A DNA stretch of 64,000 nucleotides, from the NCBI GenBank assembly GCA_947683625.1, contig CANTUR010000633.1, forward strand, positions 62,001-126,000. Direction: 5' to 3'. The stretch is from Mallotus nudiflorus (Eukaryota > Streptophyta > Magnoliopsida > Malpighiales > Euphorbiaceae). The translations under genes were made by a program, and so were the position numbers. The notes under the pieces are model-generated. The model was not told the DNA's origin. It did not search any database and was given only the letters and a program-made list of their open reading frames with translations. Positions 21,246-34,967 of the stretch are shown piece by piece (position 1 is the stretch's first letter; each line of letters starts with the position of its first letter).

Positions 21246-24200
21246 TGTCATGACCCAAAACAGGGGCCATGACCGGCGCTAGGGAATGGGAATTCTTTCG
21301 AATCTGGAACCCGTAGCAAGCCTAAAAATAAAATAAACTTGCAATAATAATAACAACAGCTCTTAATGTAGTGGAAATAAAAATCATAAATATTAAAATA
21401 ACATTTGCACCAACTGAATTTAAATCAACTTCTCATCTCATATATATATAAATCTTTAAATAAAAATCTAGTTCAAATATAATACAACATCTCTTTAACA
21501 ATTTAATGACTACTGCAGTATCTAGATAAAATAAAACTTAAGACTCAAATAAGCAGTTTACACAAAGAAGCCGGGGCGGAAGAAATCCGGCATACAGGCC
21601 TGCTACTGAGGTCTGAAGACGAAGACTCTCCTGAAAAATAGTCAACGGAGGGGAGTCAGACCTCACTGAGTGAATTACTATAATATATATACATGCATAC
21701 TAAATGTCAATGCACACAATCAACGTATATATAATATGTATATATACAAGCAAATACATACATATGCAATAAATTCATTTTATATATTTTTATTGAAAAT
21801 CACAGTTTATGAAGAATCAAATAGAACCCTAGAATATCGCAACCTCAAAACAGTGTTAGACAACACTTTAGCCATACAGGCTCACTTATTCCAATATATT
21901 CACTTGTTCCATTTGGACAGTAGACTGGCCCTGAGACACTAAGTCAACCGAGCTCCAGCAGTTTGACTGTCTATGTGATTGGCCCCGAGACACTTGGTCA
22001 ATTGAGCTCCAATAATCACACTCCCAAATCACATCACAGATTAGATAAATAAATTCCAATCAATATTCTCAAACTGGTTAGTAATATAGCCTAAATGCTA
22101 TAAGCGTACCGGTACGTACTCGATCCTAGTGCTGCCCACTAGGTAGCACGTTCTATTGATATCCTTCATTAAAATATAAAGCATACATTCATAAAAATAA
22201 ATGATGCATGAATTTAAATAAAATAGCAACATAAACCATATATATACTAAAAATATACCAAAAATAAACCAGGTATATTTTGAGTATATATACGTCAAAT
22301 AAATCCAATATAATTACAAAATAAGCTAGAAATATATTCAAAAACATTTTAAGCATAATTCATTAATAAGACATGCATATAGTTTAAAATATACAGAAAA
22401 TAAACCAAAAATAAACTAAAAATAAACTTAAGTAATAATTAAACCATTTATACATATTTAATCAAAATAAAACATACATTTCTAAATTATGCACCCTAAA
22501 CATATATATATAAAATAGTAACTCACACTTAGTGTGCTCCTCGAGATGGGTCTGACAGGCCTGGTCCACTAGGCCTCGGTCTCGGTGCAACTAAACAGAC
22601 AAAAATAACAGACATCAGAATAAACCTAACGAAAAATCCTAAAAACTCAATCTAGAATATTAGACACAGAATCGGAATTAGGGTTCGACCGAACATCATG
22701 TTTTACGAGAATTCTACCAAAAATTCGACAAAACCTCCTCTGTAAAACGGACATCTCTCTACTCAAAGAGTAGAGCCGGTCCTATAAAGAAATACACTTC
22801 GAAAATAAACGCAGAATTATAATCACAACCCCTCGGTCAGACTCCAAACTACAGTCTACCGACCGGGGTCCACAATTCACAAATTAATATAAAAATACCA
22901 AAAATACCCTTATATCACAGAAATATATTTTATACGTAGAAATTATGTAATTAACCTTAAAACACAGTAAAAATCGATAAACTCATTTTATTTAGAAAAA
23001 TCGTATATTATATATATAATTAAAAATAATTCATGAAAAATAGTTTTAATTAATTAAAAATACTAAATCATTTGTAGAAATCATTTTTATACCTTAAATA
23101 ACTATTAAAAGCAATTAAATTACATTTTTAGTCAATTTAGGGTAAAATTACCAAAATACCCCTATATACATAAATATACAAAAATTACTTCAAAATAATT
23201 GCATAAAATTAATTTTATCAACATATTTATCAATAATATAAATATTTAAACTCAATTCACTAATTAATTTCAATTTAACATATAATTAACCTAATTTTCC
23301 AAAATTACCTAAACTAATAAAATTCAAAATAAATACATAGAAAGTCATAAAAATTCCAAATAAATTTCTATAATTCATTTCAACACCTATATTTATCATA
23401 AAACACAATTTAATAATTTATTTAATTAATTTTCGAAAATTAGAAAATAATATTAAAATATTCAAAAATACCCAAAAATCAAAATAATCTCCAAAAATTC
23501 TACAAAAATTCGTAAATGTAGATTAAGCTAAGGGGAACAACATTTGTGAAGGAATTTTTCATGAATCAATCAAATTGAAGTTCAAAAAAATCCAGAACCC
23601 TAAAATGGCCGAAATCGAAAAATCGAAACCTAAGCAAATGAAGACCATTTTAAGTGAAACAAATCTTGGAATCACACTCACCGGAGCTCAAGGAGAAGAA
23701 AGAGATTGGCGGTGTCGAAAACATTGGTCGGAAACGTCGTGAACGACGTTAGCTCCCACTTTCGGCTTTCCGGCCAAAAATGGCTTCCAGATGCCGGAAA
23801 TAGCTGCAACAGGCGGCGGGGAAGGCTGAGTAAGGAGGTGGCACACCGGGAGGCATACTGATGGTGAGAAATCAGGATGGCAGGTGGCGGAACGGTGATG
23901 GGGACGGTCGGGAGAGAGGAGGAAGAAGAATGGCAAAACGGTAAATAACTCAAACTTTATAATTTATTTTAATATTAAATGTATATATGTATATATATAT
24001 ACTTTACACTATATATTAAAATAATATAAAATCACACACATTAAATATACACCACACACATATAATTTAATATTTTAATAATTTATACTAAATAAAAATA
24101 ATTAAATAATAATAAAACTAATAAATAAATAATAAAATATTAGGATAATTAATTAAACCCTAATTAAATAAATAATTATACAAATATACGTTATTTAGTA

Positions 24201-24450
24201 TTTTAAAAATATATATGAGTTCATGCAAGTCCATAAATCTAACTAAAATAATTAATGGTAAATTATTTATGTGAAAATTTCCCCGAAAATGCAAGTCCCG
24301 GGAAAATTTTACGTAAAGCACTTAAAACAACATATAATAATTAAAATAAGTTTTAAAACTCGTAAAAATATCATAATTATATACAAAATTATTAACACTG
24401 CATATCCCGATGCAGTATTAAAATATTTAAAAAAAATACAGGATATTAGA
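21246..24450 (-). repeat. 3' LTR of copy 2 (3205 bp)
   Basis: It starts TGTCATGACC and ends GGATATTAGA; the usual TTACA terminus has changed to TTAGA. It contains the hairpin CTCTACTCAAAGAGTAGAG (22757-22775), the 54-bp duplicated block (about 21920-22010), the GC-rich leader (23690-23950) and, in LTR orientation, the donor-like GGTGAGTGTG just after the leader near 23680. Confidence 0.93.
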
Positions 24451-24463
24451 GTCTTCCCCCCTT
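24451..24463 (-). other. Polypurine tract of copy 2
   Basis: On the - strand this is TAAGGGGGGAAGAC, adjacent to the 3' LTR start. It matches the tract of copy 1 with extra G residues. Confidence 0.8.
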
Positions 24464-24507
24464 ACAAGAATTCATCCCTGAATTCCAGAAAGAAAATGAT
24501 CACAAGA

Positions 24508-27330
24508 TCAAGAAGGGAAGAGATACGGGTAAGAAGCTCGCATCTCAGCTTCAGTCTCCAACGTATGCTCCTCAACTCTATTGCTACACCACAGAACCTT
24601 GACCATCGGAATCTGCTTCGAACACAACTGTCGAACTTGATAATCTACGATCGCCACAGGTTCTTCCACAAATGTCAAATCTTCACTTACTTACACACTG
24701 TCAAGCTGCAACACGTGTGAAGGGTCTGAGACATACTTCCTCAACATCGAGATATGAAATACTGGATGCACCTGTGACATATTCGGAGGCAAAGCCAACC
24801 TATATGCAACAGTTCCAACTCTCTCCAGAATCTCAAATGGTCCAATATATCTCGATGCTAACTTACCTTTCCTACCAAATCTCATCACACCCTTCATTGA
24901 AGATACCTTCAGAAAAATAAAATCTCCAACTTGAAACTCCACATCTCTGTGCCTAAGATCCGCATAACTCTTCTGTCTGCTAACTGCGGTCTCTAATCTT
25001 CTCTTAATCATGACGACTTTCTCTGCAGCATCCTGAACCATCTCAGGTCCAATCAAAGCTCTTTCACTAATCTTATCCCAACTCAAAGGGGATCTACACT
25101 TTCTTCCATACAACGCCTCATATGGTGCCATACCAATACTGCTATGGTAACTGTTATTATATGCAAACTCTACGAGTGGCAAATGATCATCCCAGCTACC
25201 CCCCAAATCCAGGACACACATCCTCAACATATCTTCTAGTGTTTGGATCATCCTTTCAGACTGACCATCGGTCTGAGGGTGAAAAGCAGTACTGAAATCC
25301 AACCTAGTGCCCATCGCTTCCTGCAATTTCTGTCAAAAATGAGAAGTAAAAACTGAACCTCTATCTGACACAATAGACACAGGTACCCCATGAAGGCATA
25401 CAATATGCTTCACATACAGCTTCGCCAATTTAGCTATAGAATAAGTGGCTTTCATAGGCAAGAAATGTGCAGACTTTGTCAATATGTCTACAATCACCCA
25501 GATGGAATCATATCCATCCTTAGAACGAGGTAATCCCACCACAAAATTCATAACTATCCTTTCCCACTTCCACTCGGGAATAGGAAGAGGCTGAAGCTTC
25601 CCAGAAGGCTTCTGATGTTCAGCTTTCACTTGCTGACACGTCAGACACTTAGCAACATAATCAGCGACATCCTTCTTCAATCCATCCCACCAGTATAAAT
25701 CTCTAATACTGTGATACATCTTAGTAACACCCGGATGTACGCTATAAGCTGTAGAATGTGCTTCCTCTAGGATCTCTTCTCTCAAATCGTCCACATCAGG
25801 AACACACAATCTACCACTGATCCACAATACACCATCATCATCGAGTGTAAAATCAGTGAACTTTCCTGTTCTAACATTCTCTGCAAGCTCTTCTAGAATA
25901 GGATCTCGGCTCTGAGTTGCTTTAATCCTATCCTTTAGTACAGATTGCACCTTAAATTAAGCTAGCAGTCCACCTGACCTACCAATCTTCATCATCAGAC
26001 CTTGATCCACCAACAGATGCAACTCCTGGATCAATGGTCTCCTCTCAACACCGATGTGAGCAAGATTGCCTGAGGACTTCCTACTCAAGGCATCTGCTAC
26101 CACATTAGCTGTACTCAGATGATATAAAATCTCATAATCATAATCCTTTAACAATTCTAACCATCTTCTCTACCTCAGATTCAGATCTCGCTGCTGGAAA
26201 ATGTACTTAAGGCTCTTGTGATCAGTAAATATCTCACAAGTCACCCCGTACAGATAATGTCTCCAGATCTTCAGAGCAAAGATCACTGCAGCCATTTCAA
26301 GGTTATATGTGGGATAGTTATGCTCATGCTTCTTCAACTGCCTTGAAGCATAGGCTATTACCCTTCCATTCTGCATCAACACATAACCAAGGCCAACTCT
26401 AGAGGCATCACAATAAACTGTAAACTTGTCCACACTATTAGGCAAAGCTAACACTGGTACTGTGGTCAATTTCTCCTTCAACAACTGAAAAATGTTCTCA
26501 CAAGCTTCTGACCACTCGAATCTAACATTCTTCTAAGTCAAGCGAGTTATAGGGGCTGCAATTCTGGAAAAATCCTGCACAAACCGCCTATAATACCTGG
26601 CTAAACCCAGAAAACTTCAAATCTCTATGACAGAAGTCGGTCTAGGCCACTCAGACACTGCTTCAATCTTCTATGGATCAACCTGGATACCTTCTTTAGA
26701 CACTACGTGTCCAAGAAAAGAAACACTCTCCATCCAGAAATCACACTTTGAGAATTTAGCATAAAGCTGATGATCTCTCAGTGTCTATAGTACAATCCTC
26801 AAATGATATACATGCTCCTCCATACTCCTTGAATAAACTAGTATATCATCGATGAAGACTACCATAAACTGATCCACATATGGTCTGAATACCTTGTTCA
26901 TCAGGTCCATAAAAGCTGCTGGTGCATTAGTTAAACCAAAAGACATCACCAGAAATTCATAATAACCATATCGCGTGCGGAATGCTGTTTTAGGAATATC
27001 GGCTTCACTAATTCGCAGCTGATGATAACCCGACCTCAGATCAATTTTAGAAAAGAACTGTGCACCCTGTAGCTGATCAAACAAGTCATCTATCCTCGGG
27101 AGAGGATACTTGTTCTTCACCGTCACCTTGTTCAGCTCTCTGTAGTCAATGCATAGTCTCAGGGTATCATCCTTCTTCTTCACAAACAGGACTGGTGCAC
27201 CCCAAGGAGAAACACTGGGTCTGATAAAACCCTTATCCAACAACTCTTTCAACTGCTCCTTCAACTCTTTCAACTCTACATGAGCCATTCTATAGGGTGG
27301 CATAGATATAGGAGTAGTACCTGGAACCAC
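24508..27330 (-). pseudogene. RT-RNase H-integrase-chromodomain pseudogene of copy 2
   Basis: Collinear with the intact block of copy 1 but split into at least six open segments (27330-26785, 26484-26170, 26154-25957, 25950-25333, 25326-24691 and the tail). RT keeps Phe-Ile-Asp-Asp. RNase H keeps Tyr-Cys-Asp-Ala-Ser. The integrase keeps its Asp, Asp and Glu motifs, although the first Asp is in the altered context Met-Asn-Phe-Val in place of Met-Asp-Phe-Val, so that catalytic Asp is lost. The chromodomain ends with Glu-Glu-His-Thr-Leu where a Trp is usual, and continues to the TGA at 24508-24510. Most breaks are single-base changes to stop codons. Confidence 0.9.
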
Positions 27331-27332
27331 AT

Positions 27333-28050
27333 CTATACAGAACTCAATCTATGAGGTGGTAAACCTGGCAACTCCTCGGGAAAAACATCAAGAAACTCAC
27401 AAGCAACAGGAACATCTGTGAGTGACAACTTCTCCACTGAAGTATCCTTGACCAATGCCAAATATCCCTGACAACCTTTCCTCAATAACTTCCTAGCCGT
27501 AATAGCAGAAATAAGATTCTGAGGTGCTGAACTCCTATCACCCACAAACTTAAAATCTTCTTCACCAGGAATTCTGAAAGTCACCTTTTTATTCCTGCAA
27601 TCTACCACGACATAGTGCTGAGATAACCAATCCATTCCTAGAATAACGTCAAACTCCATCACATCCAACAGAATTAAATCATCGGGTAATTCTCTATCTC
27701 CCACAAGAACTGGACAACCAGAAAGAACAATATCGGTGTCCAAGGAATCACTCAGAGGAGTGGCAACAGACAAAGGAAAAGCCATCCTCGAAGCTTGCCA
27801 ACAAGATTTAGAAGCAAAAATGGGAGAAATAAACGAATGCGTGGCACCCGGATCAAATAAAACTCATGCATCCAGGTAACAGATAGAAATAATACCTGCC
27901 ACGACTGCATTAGATGCCTGAGCATCCTGCTGAGTAAGGTGGAAGACTCTGGCCTGTCCTCGACCTCGTTGCTGATTGGTAGAAGCCTGGCCAACACCTC
28001 TGGCACCTCCTCTAGTACCTCTACCACGACTCTGTTATGGAACAAGCTGA
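27333..28050 (-). pseudogene. Protease region of copy 2
   Basis: The segment 27785-27333 contains Val-Ile-Leu-Gly-Met-Asp-Trp-Leu. The active-site region Phe-Asp-Pro-Gly-Ala-Thr-His lies upstream near 27855. A four-base deletion near 27349, compared with copy 1, shifts the frame between protease and RT. A stop near 27865 separates the active site from its upstream sequence. Confidence 0.8.
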
Positions 28051-29246
28051 GTGGAACTCTGATGCTGGGCTGGTGGTAACTGAAATGGAACTGGTGCAGC
28101 ACTAGCAATTGACTGCTGTGGGAATCGTGGAATTTGCGGCTGCTGATATCTAGAGTAAGGACACGATCTGGCAAAATGTCCTGTCTGCCCGCATTTGAAG
28201 CATGTCAGTGGTGTCAGATAACACGGTCCCTGATGGACTCTACCACAAGTCTGGCATACACTGGCAGTTGATCCAGAACTACGACCACTACTGATGCTCG
28301 AAGTACCTGACCCAAATTTGAACGACCTACGCTAACCTCTACGGCCATGTCTATTGCTCCAATGCACTCGCTGCTATTGCCTCTGACTCTGCTGAGTCGG
28401 ACCTCACTACTGATTACTCGATCCAACATGAAAACTCGAATATGGTGTAGTCTGCAATCCACTCGACTGAACTCCCAGCTAGTAATAATCAGGCATCGCT
28501 CCCTGCCTAACTAGCCTCAGCTCAATCTCCTTGGCCAACTCGATCACAGACTCCAGAGTAAGGCCTGCTGTAGGCATACCAGTAAATGCTGAACCCAATC
28601 CTGTGACATATGTAGTGACTATGAAATACTGGTCTCGCATCAAATCCTCTGTATATCTACCCAGTTGAAGGAACTCTCGGGTGTACTCCTCTACTGATCG
28701 ATCTCCATGAGAAATGTTGGTCAACTGGAGATGATAGCTCATACGGAGAGGCTCTGGACAGAATCTCCTTATAAATTGCTCTCTGAACTGAGCCCAGGTC
28801 GTCGTCATCATATAAGGCTGAATCATCTGAATAAACCAATCTAAGGCTGGTCCCTCGACAGACAACTCGACGATCATAATCCATTGGTACTCGGTATGAG
28901 TAATCCGAGTCTGAGTCTCGATCGCATGTAGAAAATCTAACGGATCGAAAGTCCTATCGAACGCAATCCGGCCAACTCGGGCATAGAACAAAGCTACCTC
29001 AGGGTCAAACATACCCTGTTGATAGGCAGGCTGAACAATTAGAGGCACAGGAACATTAAACTCAGGCTCAACAGGCTCCTTGTCTTGTAACTCTCTCTGC
29101 CTATGGCGACCTGCCACTCCTCGAGGTCTACCTTTGCCACGACCTTTACGTCTAATTGGCTGCTCAGGAGGTAAAACCTTGTCCTGAAAAGACTCATCAT
29201 CCTTGGCCTCAACGACCGGTGGAGCGACACGCGCTCGCCTCCTCAT
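28051..29246 (-). pseudogene. Gag pseudogene of copy 2
   Basis: The ATG at 29246 opens a frame of about 255 codons to 28479 covering the whole gag domain (Phe-Asp-Pro-Leu-Asp-Phe-Leu, Trp-Phe-Ile-Gln-Met-Ile, Ser-Val-Glu-Glu-Tyr-Thr, Gly-Leu-Gly-Ser-Ala-Phe). It stops before the Ser/Gln-rich linker. The zinc knuckle near 28170-28205 keeps all Cys/His ligands (Cys-Phe-Lys-Cys-Gly-Gln-Thr-Gly-His). This is the better-preserved Gag of the two copies and the better reference for the family. Confidence 0.87.
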
Positions 29247-29430
29247 TCTGAAAAGACAAACGAAAAGATTCAAACAAAACAGACAACGGAGGGTCAACGC
29301 AGAAAACTAAAGCAAGGAATACTCATCAAGACATACTCGAACCTAATTCACTGCAGTAGTTACCAAAAGAAAACACAACTCTGAAAACTAGGGCCACGAC
29401 TCATACAACTAAGCCCTGACACAGAACTCC

Positions 29431-29442
29431 GCTCTAATACCA
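29431..29442 (-). other. Primer-binding site of copy 2
   Basis: The - strand reads TGGTATTAGAGC, one C-to-T change from the canonical tRNA-iMet complement, four bases inside the 5' LTR terminus. Confidence 0.9.
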
Positions 29443-29446
29443 ACTT

Positions 29447-32400
29447 TGTCACGACCCAAAACAGGGGCCATGACCGGCGCTAGGGAACGGGAATTCTTTC
29501 AAATCTGGAACCCGTAGCAAGCCTAAAAATAAAATAAACTTGTAATAATAATAACAATAGCTCTTAATGCAGCGGAAATAAAAATCATAAATATTAAAAT
29601 AACATTTGCACCAACTGAATTTAAATCAACTTCTCATCTCATATATATATAAATCTTTAAATACAAATCTAGTTTAAATATAATACAACATCTCTTTAAC
29701 AAATTAATGACTACTACAGTGTCTAGATAAAATAAAACTCAAGACTCAGATAAGCAGTTTACACAAAGAAGTCGGGGCGGAAGAAATCTGGTGTACAGGC
29801 CTGCTACTGAGGTCTGAAGATGAAGACTCTCCTGAAAAATAGTCAACGGAGGGGAGTCAGACCTCACTGAGTGAATTACTATAATATATATACATGCATA
29901 CTAAATGTCAATGCACACAATCAACGTATATATAATATGTATATATACAAGCAAATACATACAGATGCAATAAATTCATTTTATATATTTTTATTGAAAA
30001 TCACAGTTCATGAAGGATCAAATAGAACCCTAGAATATCGCAACCTCAAAACAGTGTTAGACAACACTCTAGCCATACAGGCTCACTTATTCCAATATAT
30101 TCACTTGTTCCATTTGGACAGTAGATTGGCCCCGAGACACTAAGTCAACCAGCTCCAGCAGTCTGACTGTCTGTGTGATTGGCCCCGAGACACTTGGTCA
30201 ACCGAGCTCCAGCAATCACACTCCTAAATCACATCACACATTAGATAAATAAATTCCAATCAATATTCTCAAACTGGTTAGTAATATAGCCTAAATGCTA
30301 TAAGCGTACCGGTACGTACTCGGTCCTAGTGCTGCCCACTAAGTAGCACGTTCTATTGATATCCTTCATTAAAATATAAAGCATACATTCATAAAAATAA
30401 ATGATGCATGAATTTAAATAAAATAGCAACATAAACCATATATATACTAAAAATATACCAAAAATAAATCAGGTATATTTTGAGTATATATACGTCAAAT
30501 AAATCCAATATAATTACAAAATAAGCTAGAAATATATTCAAAAATATTTTAAGCATAATTCATTAATAAGACATGCATATAGTTTAAAATATACAGAAAA
30601 TAAACCAAAAATAAACTAAAAATAAACTTATGTAATAATTAAACCATTTATACATATTTAATCAAAATAAAACATACATTTCTAAATCATGCACCCTAAA
30701 CATATATATATAAAATAGTAACTCACACTTAGTGCGCTCCTCGAGATGGGTCCAACGGGCCTGGTTCACTAGGCCTCGGTCTCAGCGCAACTAAATAGAC
30801 AAAAATAATAGACATCAGAATAAACCTAATAAAAAATCCTAAAAACTCAATCTAGAATATTAGACACAGAATCAGAATTAGGGTTGGACCGGATATCACG
30901 TTTTACGAGAATTCTATCAAAAATTTGGTAGAACCTCCTCTGTAAAATGGACATCTCTCTACTCAAAGAGTAGAGCCGGCCCTGCAAAGAAATACACTTT
31001 GAAAATAAACGCAGAATTATAATCACAACCCCTCGGTCGGACTCCAAACTACAATCTATCGATCGGGGTCCACAATTCACAAAATAATATAAAAATACCA
31101 AAAATACCCTTATATCACAGAAATATATTTTATACATAGAAATTACGTAATTAACCTTAAAACACAGTAAAAACCGATAAACTTATTTTATTTAGAAAAA
31201 TCGTATATTATATATATAATTGAAAATAATTCACGAAAAATAGTTTTAATTAATTAAAAATACTAAATAATTTGTAGAAATCATTTTTATACCTTAAATA
31301 ATTATTAAAAGCAATTAAATTATATTTTTAGTCAATTTAGGGTAAAATTACCAAAATACCCCTATATATATAAATATACAAAAATTACTTCAAAAATTCA
31401 CCAAAAATAGTATAATTGCATAAAATTAATTTTATCAACATATTTATAAATAATATCAATATTTAAACTCAATTCACTAATTAATTTCAATTTAACATAT
31501 AATTAACCTAATTTTCCAAAATTACCTAAACTAATAAAATTCAAAATAAATACATAGAAATTCATAAAAATTCCAAATAAATTTCTATAATTCATTTCAA
31601 CACCTATATTTATCATAAAACACAATTTCATAATTTATTTAATTAATTTTCGAAAATTAGAAAATAATATTAAAATATTCAAAAATACCCAAAAATCAAA
31701 ATAATCTCTAAAAATTCTACAAAAATTCATACATGTAGATTAAGCTAAGGGGAACAACATTTGTGAAGGAATTTTTCATGAATCAATCAAATTGAAGTTC
31801 AAAAAAATCAAGAACCCTAAAATGGCCGAAATCGAAAAATTGAAACCTAAGCAAATGAAGACCATTTTAAGTGAAACAAAGCTTGGAATAACACTCACCG
31901 GAGCTCAAGGAGAAGAAAGAGACCGGCGGTGTCGAAAATGGTGACCGAAAACGTCGTGAACGACATTAGCTCCCACTTTCGGCTTTCTGGTAAAAAATGG
32001 CTTCCATATGCCGAAAACAGCTGCAACAGGCGACGGGGAAGGCTGAGGAAGGAGGTGGCACACTGACGGTGAGAAATCAGGATGGCAGGCGGCGGAACGG
32101 TGATGGGGACGATCGGGAGAGAGGAGGAAGAAGAATGGCAAAACGGTAAATAACTCAAACTTTATAATTTATTTTAATATTAAATGTATATATGTATATA
32201 TATATACTTTACACTATATATTAAAATAATATAAAATCACACACATTAAATATACACCACACACATATAATTTAATATTTTAATAATTTATACTAAATAA
32301 AAATAATTAAATAATAATAAAAATAATAAATAAATAATAAAATATTAGGGTAATTAATTAATCCCTAATTAAATAAATAATTACACAAATATACGTTATT

Positions 32401-32664
32401 TAGAATTTTAAAAATATAAATGAGTTCATGCAAGTCCGTAAATCTAACTAAAATAATTAATGATAAATTATTTACGTGAAAATTTCCTTGAAAATGCAAA
32501 TCCTAGGAAAATTTTACGTAAAGCACTTAAAACAACATACAATAATTAAAATAATTTTTAAATACATATTAATTCGTAAAAATATCATAATTATATACAA
32601 AATTATTAACACTGCATATCCCGATGCAGTATTAAAATATTTTAAAAAAATACGAGATATTACA
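29447..32664 (-). repeat. 5' LTR of copy 2 (3218 bp)
   Basis: It starts TGTCACGACC and ends GAGATATTACA. The hairpin is at 30957-30975, the leader at about 32140-31900, a donor-like GGTGAGTG just after the leader near 31893, and an acceptor-like TTTCTTTGCAG about 0.9 kb further on (near 30984). It matches the 3' LTR except for scattered transitions and a few small indels. Confidence 0.94.
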
Positions 32665-32669
32665 CACAT

Positions 32670-34967
32670 CATCATGCCATACACCAGTGCTATCCTTCAT
32701 CCTAAACAAAGCATTCATCTTATGTATAGACAAAGCCTGAGCATGGAAGAATCTGGTGTTAGCATCTTCTTCTTTGAGCCAGAACCTATTGGCTCTATAC
32801 TTCTAGTAAACCTCATGCCTAAAAAGCAATTCCTCATATTGTCGTCGAGCTTCCTTTAAAGCTATTATACCATTCAAATTATGGTTAAGTTGAGCTGATT
32901 TTATAGTGTTATGACAATTAGCTAATTAAAAATTATAATAGCTAGGTAAACTCTCCCCCCACTGAAATAAAACATTACCATATTCATTAAGCTTAGAAAA
33001 CATATCCAAACTATCCAATGAGGACCAATAATCTGAAACCATTTACTTATAAGCGTCCACCCCCAACCAAGTATTCTCAAACTTGAATTTCCTAACCTTT
33101 AGCCTCTACACTCAAATCCCCAAATTCAAAAACAAAGGGAGATGATCTAAAGATGAATTATCCATAATTTGAATAAAAGCATTAGGGAAATAATGAAACC
33201 ATAAAGTTGAAGTGAAGCCTCGATCTAGCTTTTCTTCCAGCTAAAACCCATTACTAAGGCCTCGACACTAAGTGAATTGATAGCCTTTGGAATTCACCTC
33301 TATAAGATTACAATAAGAGAGAGTGTGATGGAACCCTTGAATGATCTAAATGGGATAAGAAGCTCCTCCCTTTTCTCAGAGCTAGCTAATATTTCATTAA
33401 AGTCACTAACAATGACCAAGGGAGATGAGAGCACCTGAATAATTGCAAAAGAAGATCCCAACCCTCACGCCTTTTACTTCAATTTAGAGTACCATAATAG
33501 CCCATGAATCTCTAAGAGCCATATGAATTCTTAGTAACCACAAAATCAATAAAGTCCTTGCTTGAGCCCATAACGACCACTTGGACCGAATCACTCCAAA
33601 AAAGAACTAAGCCACCACTTCCACCATAACTCTTAACAATAAAATAATTACCAAAACCCAATTAAGCTTTAATATCTTGAACTCAAGAATTCCCATACAT
33701 AGTTTCTATAAGGAACAAAAGGTCTGGCTTAAAACGGGCCACTAAATCCTTAAGGGATCGAATTGCTCATGGGTTGGCCAGCCCACGGAAATTCCAAACA
33801 ATGGAACTTATAACTTTAGGTAGGCCTGCATAGTAGGTCCCATCTCTTGTCCAATGTTGTTTAAATTATCCACTATTATTAAGTGTAGCCCATCACTCCC
33901 TAATTTAGTCTCTTTAGACTCAGTCTCATGAAAATTTAAGCAAAGCATGATTCTTTTCTTTTTTGTCTTATCAATAATAACTCCCTTACTCTCTAACAAA
34001 TCAAAGACATATTGGTTCTTACCAAGCACAACACCAAGTTCATGACAGGAAGGTTGAAAATTAGCATCACCTCCTTCATCATCTCCTGAAAAATCTGTGA
34101 TTACCACTAACCTTTCCATCAGAAGCCAAGAGAGAAGTGTTATCGAAAACCATGTCCAATAGTTCACCATTAGTTGACCGGAGTCATCTGTCAGCCTCAT
34201 GGTTATGAGATCTTCCCATGGGAGCCCTACGTGTACTGTCAAAATGCTTGGAGTTCAACAAAGCTAGATTCTTAAAGACTTGTTCACATAACTTCTTAGT
34301 ATGCCCTATTAACCCACAAATAAAGCAGAAGTTTGGCAGCCTCTCAAACTTAAATGCCACCACAAACCAATCACCTCATTCCTTATTCAATTTCATTTTA
34401 CTCTTCAAAGGCTTAATAACATTAACTAGAATCCAAATTCTTATTTAAAAGCACCATAATTATTATAATTACCAGAGTCATAAGCCATAAAAACACCCAA
34501 ATAGCTCCCAATATGCTAAACTATCTTTTTTAATCGAAAACCTGTTGGAAGATTGTGAACTTTCACCCAAAAGTCAAATGAATTTAACTACGTTTGTTCC
34601 AATGGAATAGTGCCATCAAACCTTTAGAGTAAGAGCAAGTGCTATCAAACGTCCATAGACCATTTTCCAAACCGTGAACCTCATATAATTCGTGAAAGAA
34701 TTAGAAAAGAAACAGTTAATTCCTTAATTCTATGATGCAGATGCCCCGAATTGGCCTCCACAGCATAATAAGAGTACTGCACATGATATTGAAATTAATG
34801 GATTTGTCAGTTAGGAATTTACCTAATTGACAATACTTATTGTCATTTTCCATCGGCACCAAATTTGAACCACCAACGACATACTCATCCAAAGTATCAT
34901 CATTCAACGAAAGATCGTGACACTCCTGGACAAGGATATCCTCCTTATTACCACTGTTGCTCGCCAT
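32670..34967 (-). pseudogene. L1-type LINE: ORF1 with CCHC knuckle, and endonuclease start of ORF2
   Basis: On the - strand, an ATG at 34967 opens an 83-residue piece with Lys-Phe-Leu-Thr-Asp-Lys and Leu-Trp-Arg-Pro-Ile-Arg-Gly, the pattern of the DUF4283-type N-terminus of plant LINE ORF1. A zinc knuckle (Cys-Phe-Ile-Cys-Gly-Leu-Ile-Gly-His, then Cys) lies near 34300-34345. ORF2 starts around 33810 with Trp-Asn-Phe-Arg-Gly-Leu-Ala-Asn-Pro and the endonuclease signature Pro-Asp-Leu-Leu-Phe-Leu-Ile-Glu-Thr near 33720, followed by Gly-Gly-Ser-Gly-Gly-Leu near 33615. Stops and frameshifts are frequent. The frame crosses the Tekay copy 2 insertion at 32669 into 21245. A 5' untranslated part of roughly 100 bp probably extends to about 35100, but I cannot define the end. 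Confidence 0.87.

Larger units (their letters stand above)
21241..32669 (-). mobile_element. Full-length Tekay/Del-type chromovirus, copy 2, with CACAT duplication
   Basis: The element is 21246-32664 (11419 bp), flanked by CACAT at 21241-21245 and 32665-32669. It has two LTRs (21246-24450 and 29447-32664), a polypurine tract at the inner end of the 3' LTR and a primer site at 29431-29442. In the terminal 235 bases I compared, the LTRs differ at about nine positions, nearly all C/T or G/A, which fits an old, methylated insertion. Coding capacity is broken in many places. It inserted into the LINE next to the solo LTR. Confidence 0.95.

Noticed and set aside
21670..21942. 90-residue frame repeated almost identically at 29871-30143
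   Set aside because: It is identical only because both are the same place in the two LTRs of copy 2. It is rich in Ile/Tyr from AT repeats and covers the 54-bp module; no protein signature.
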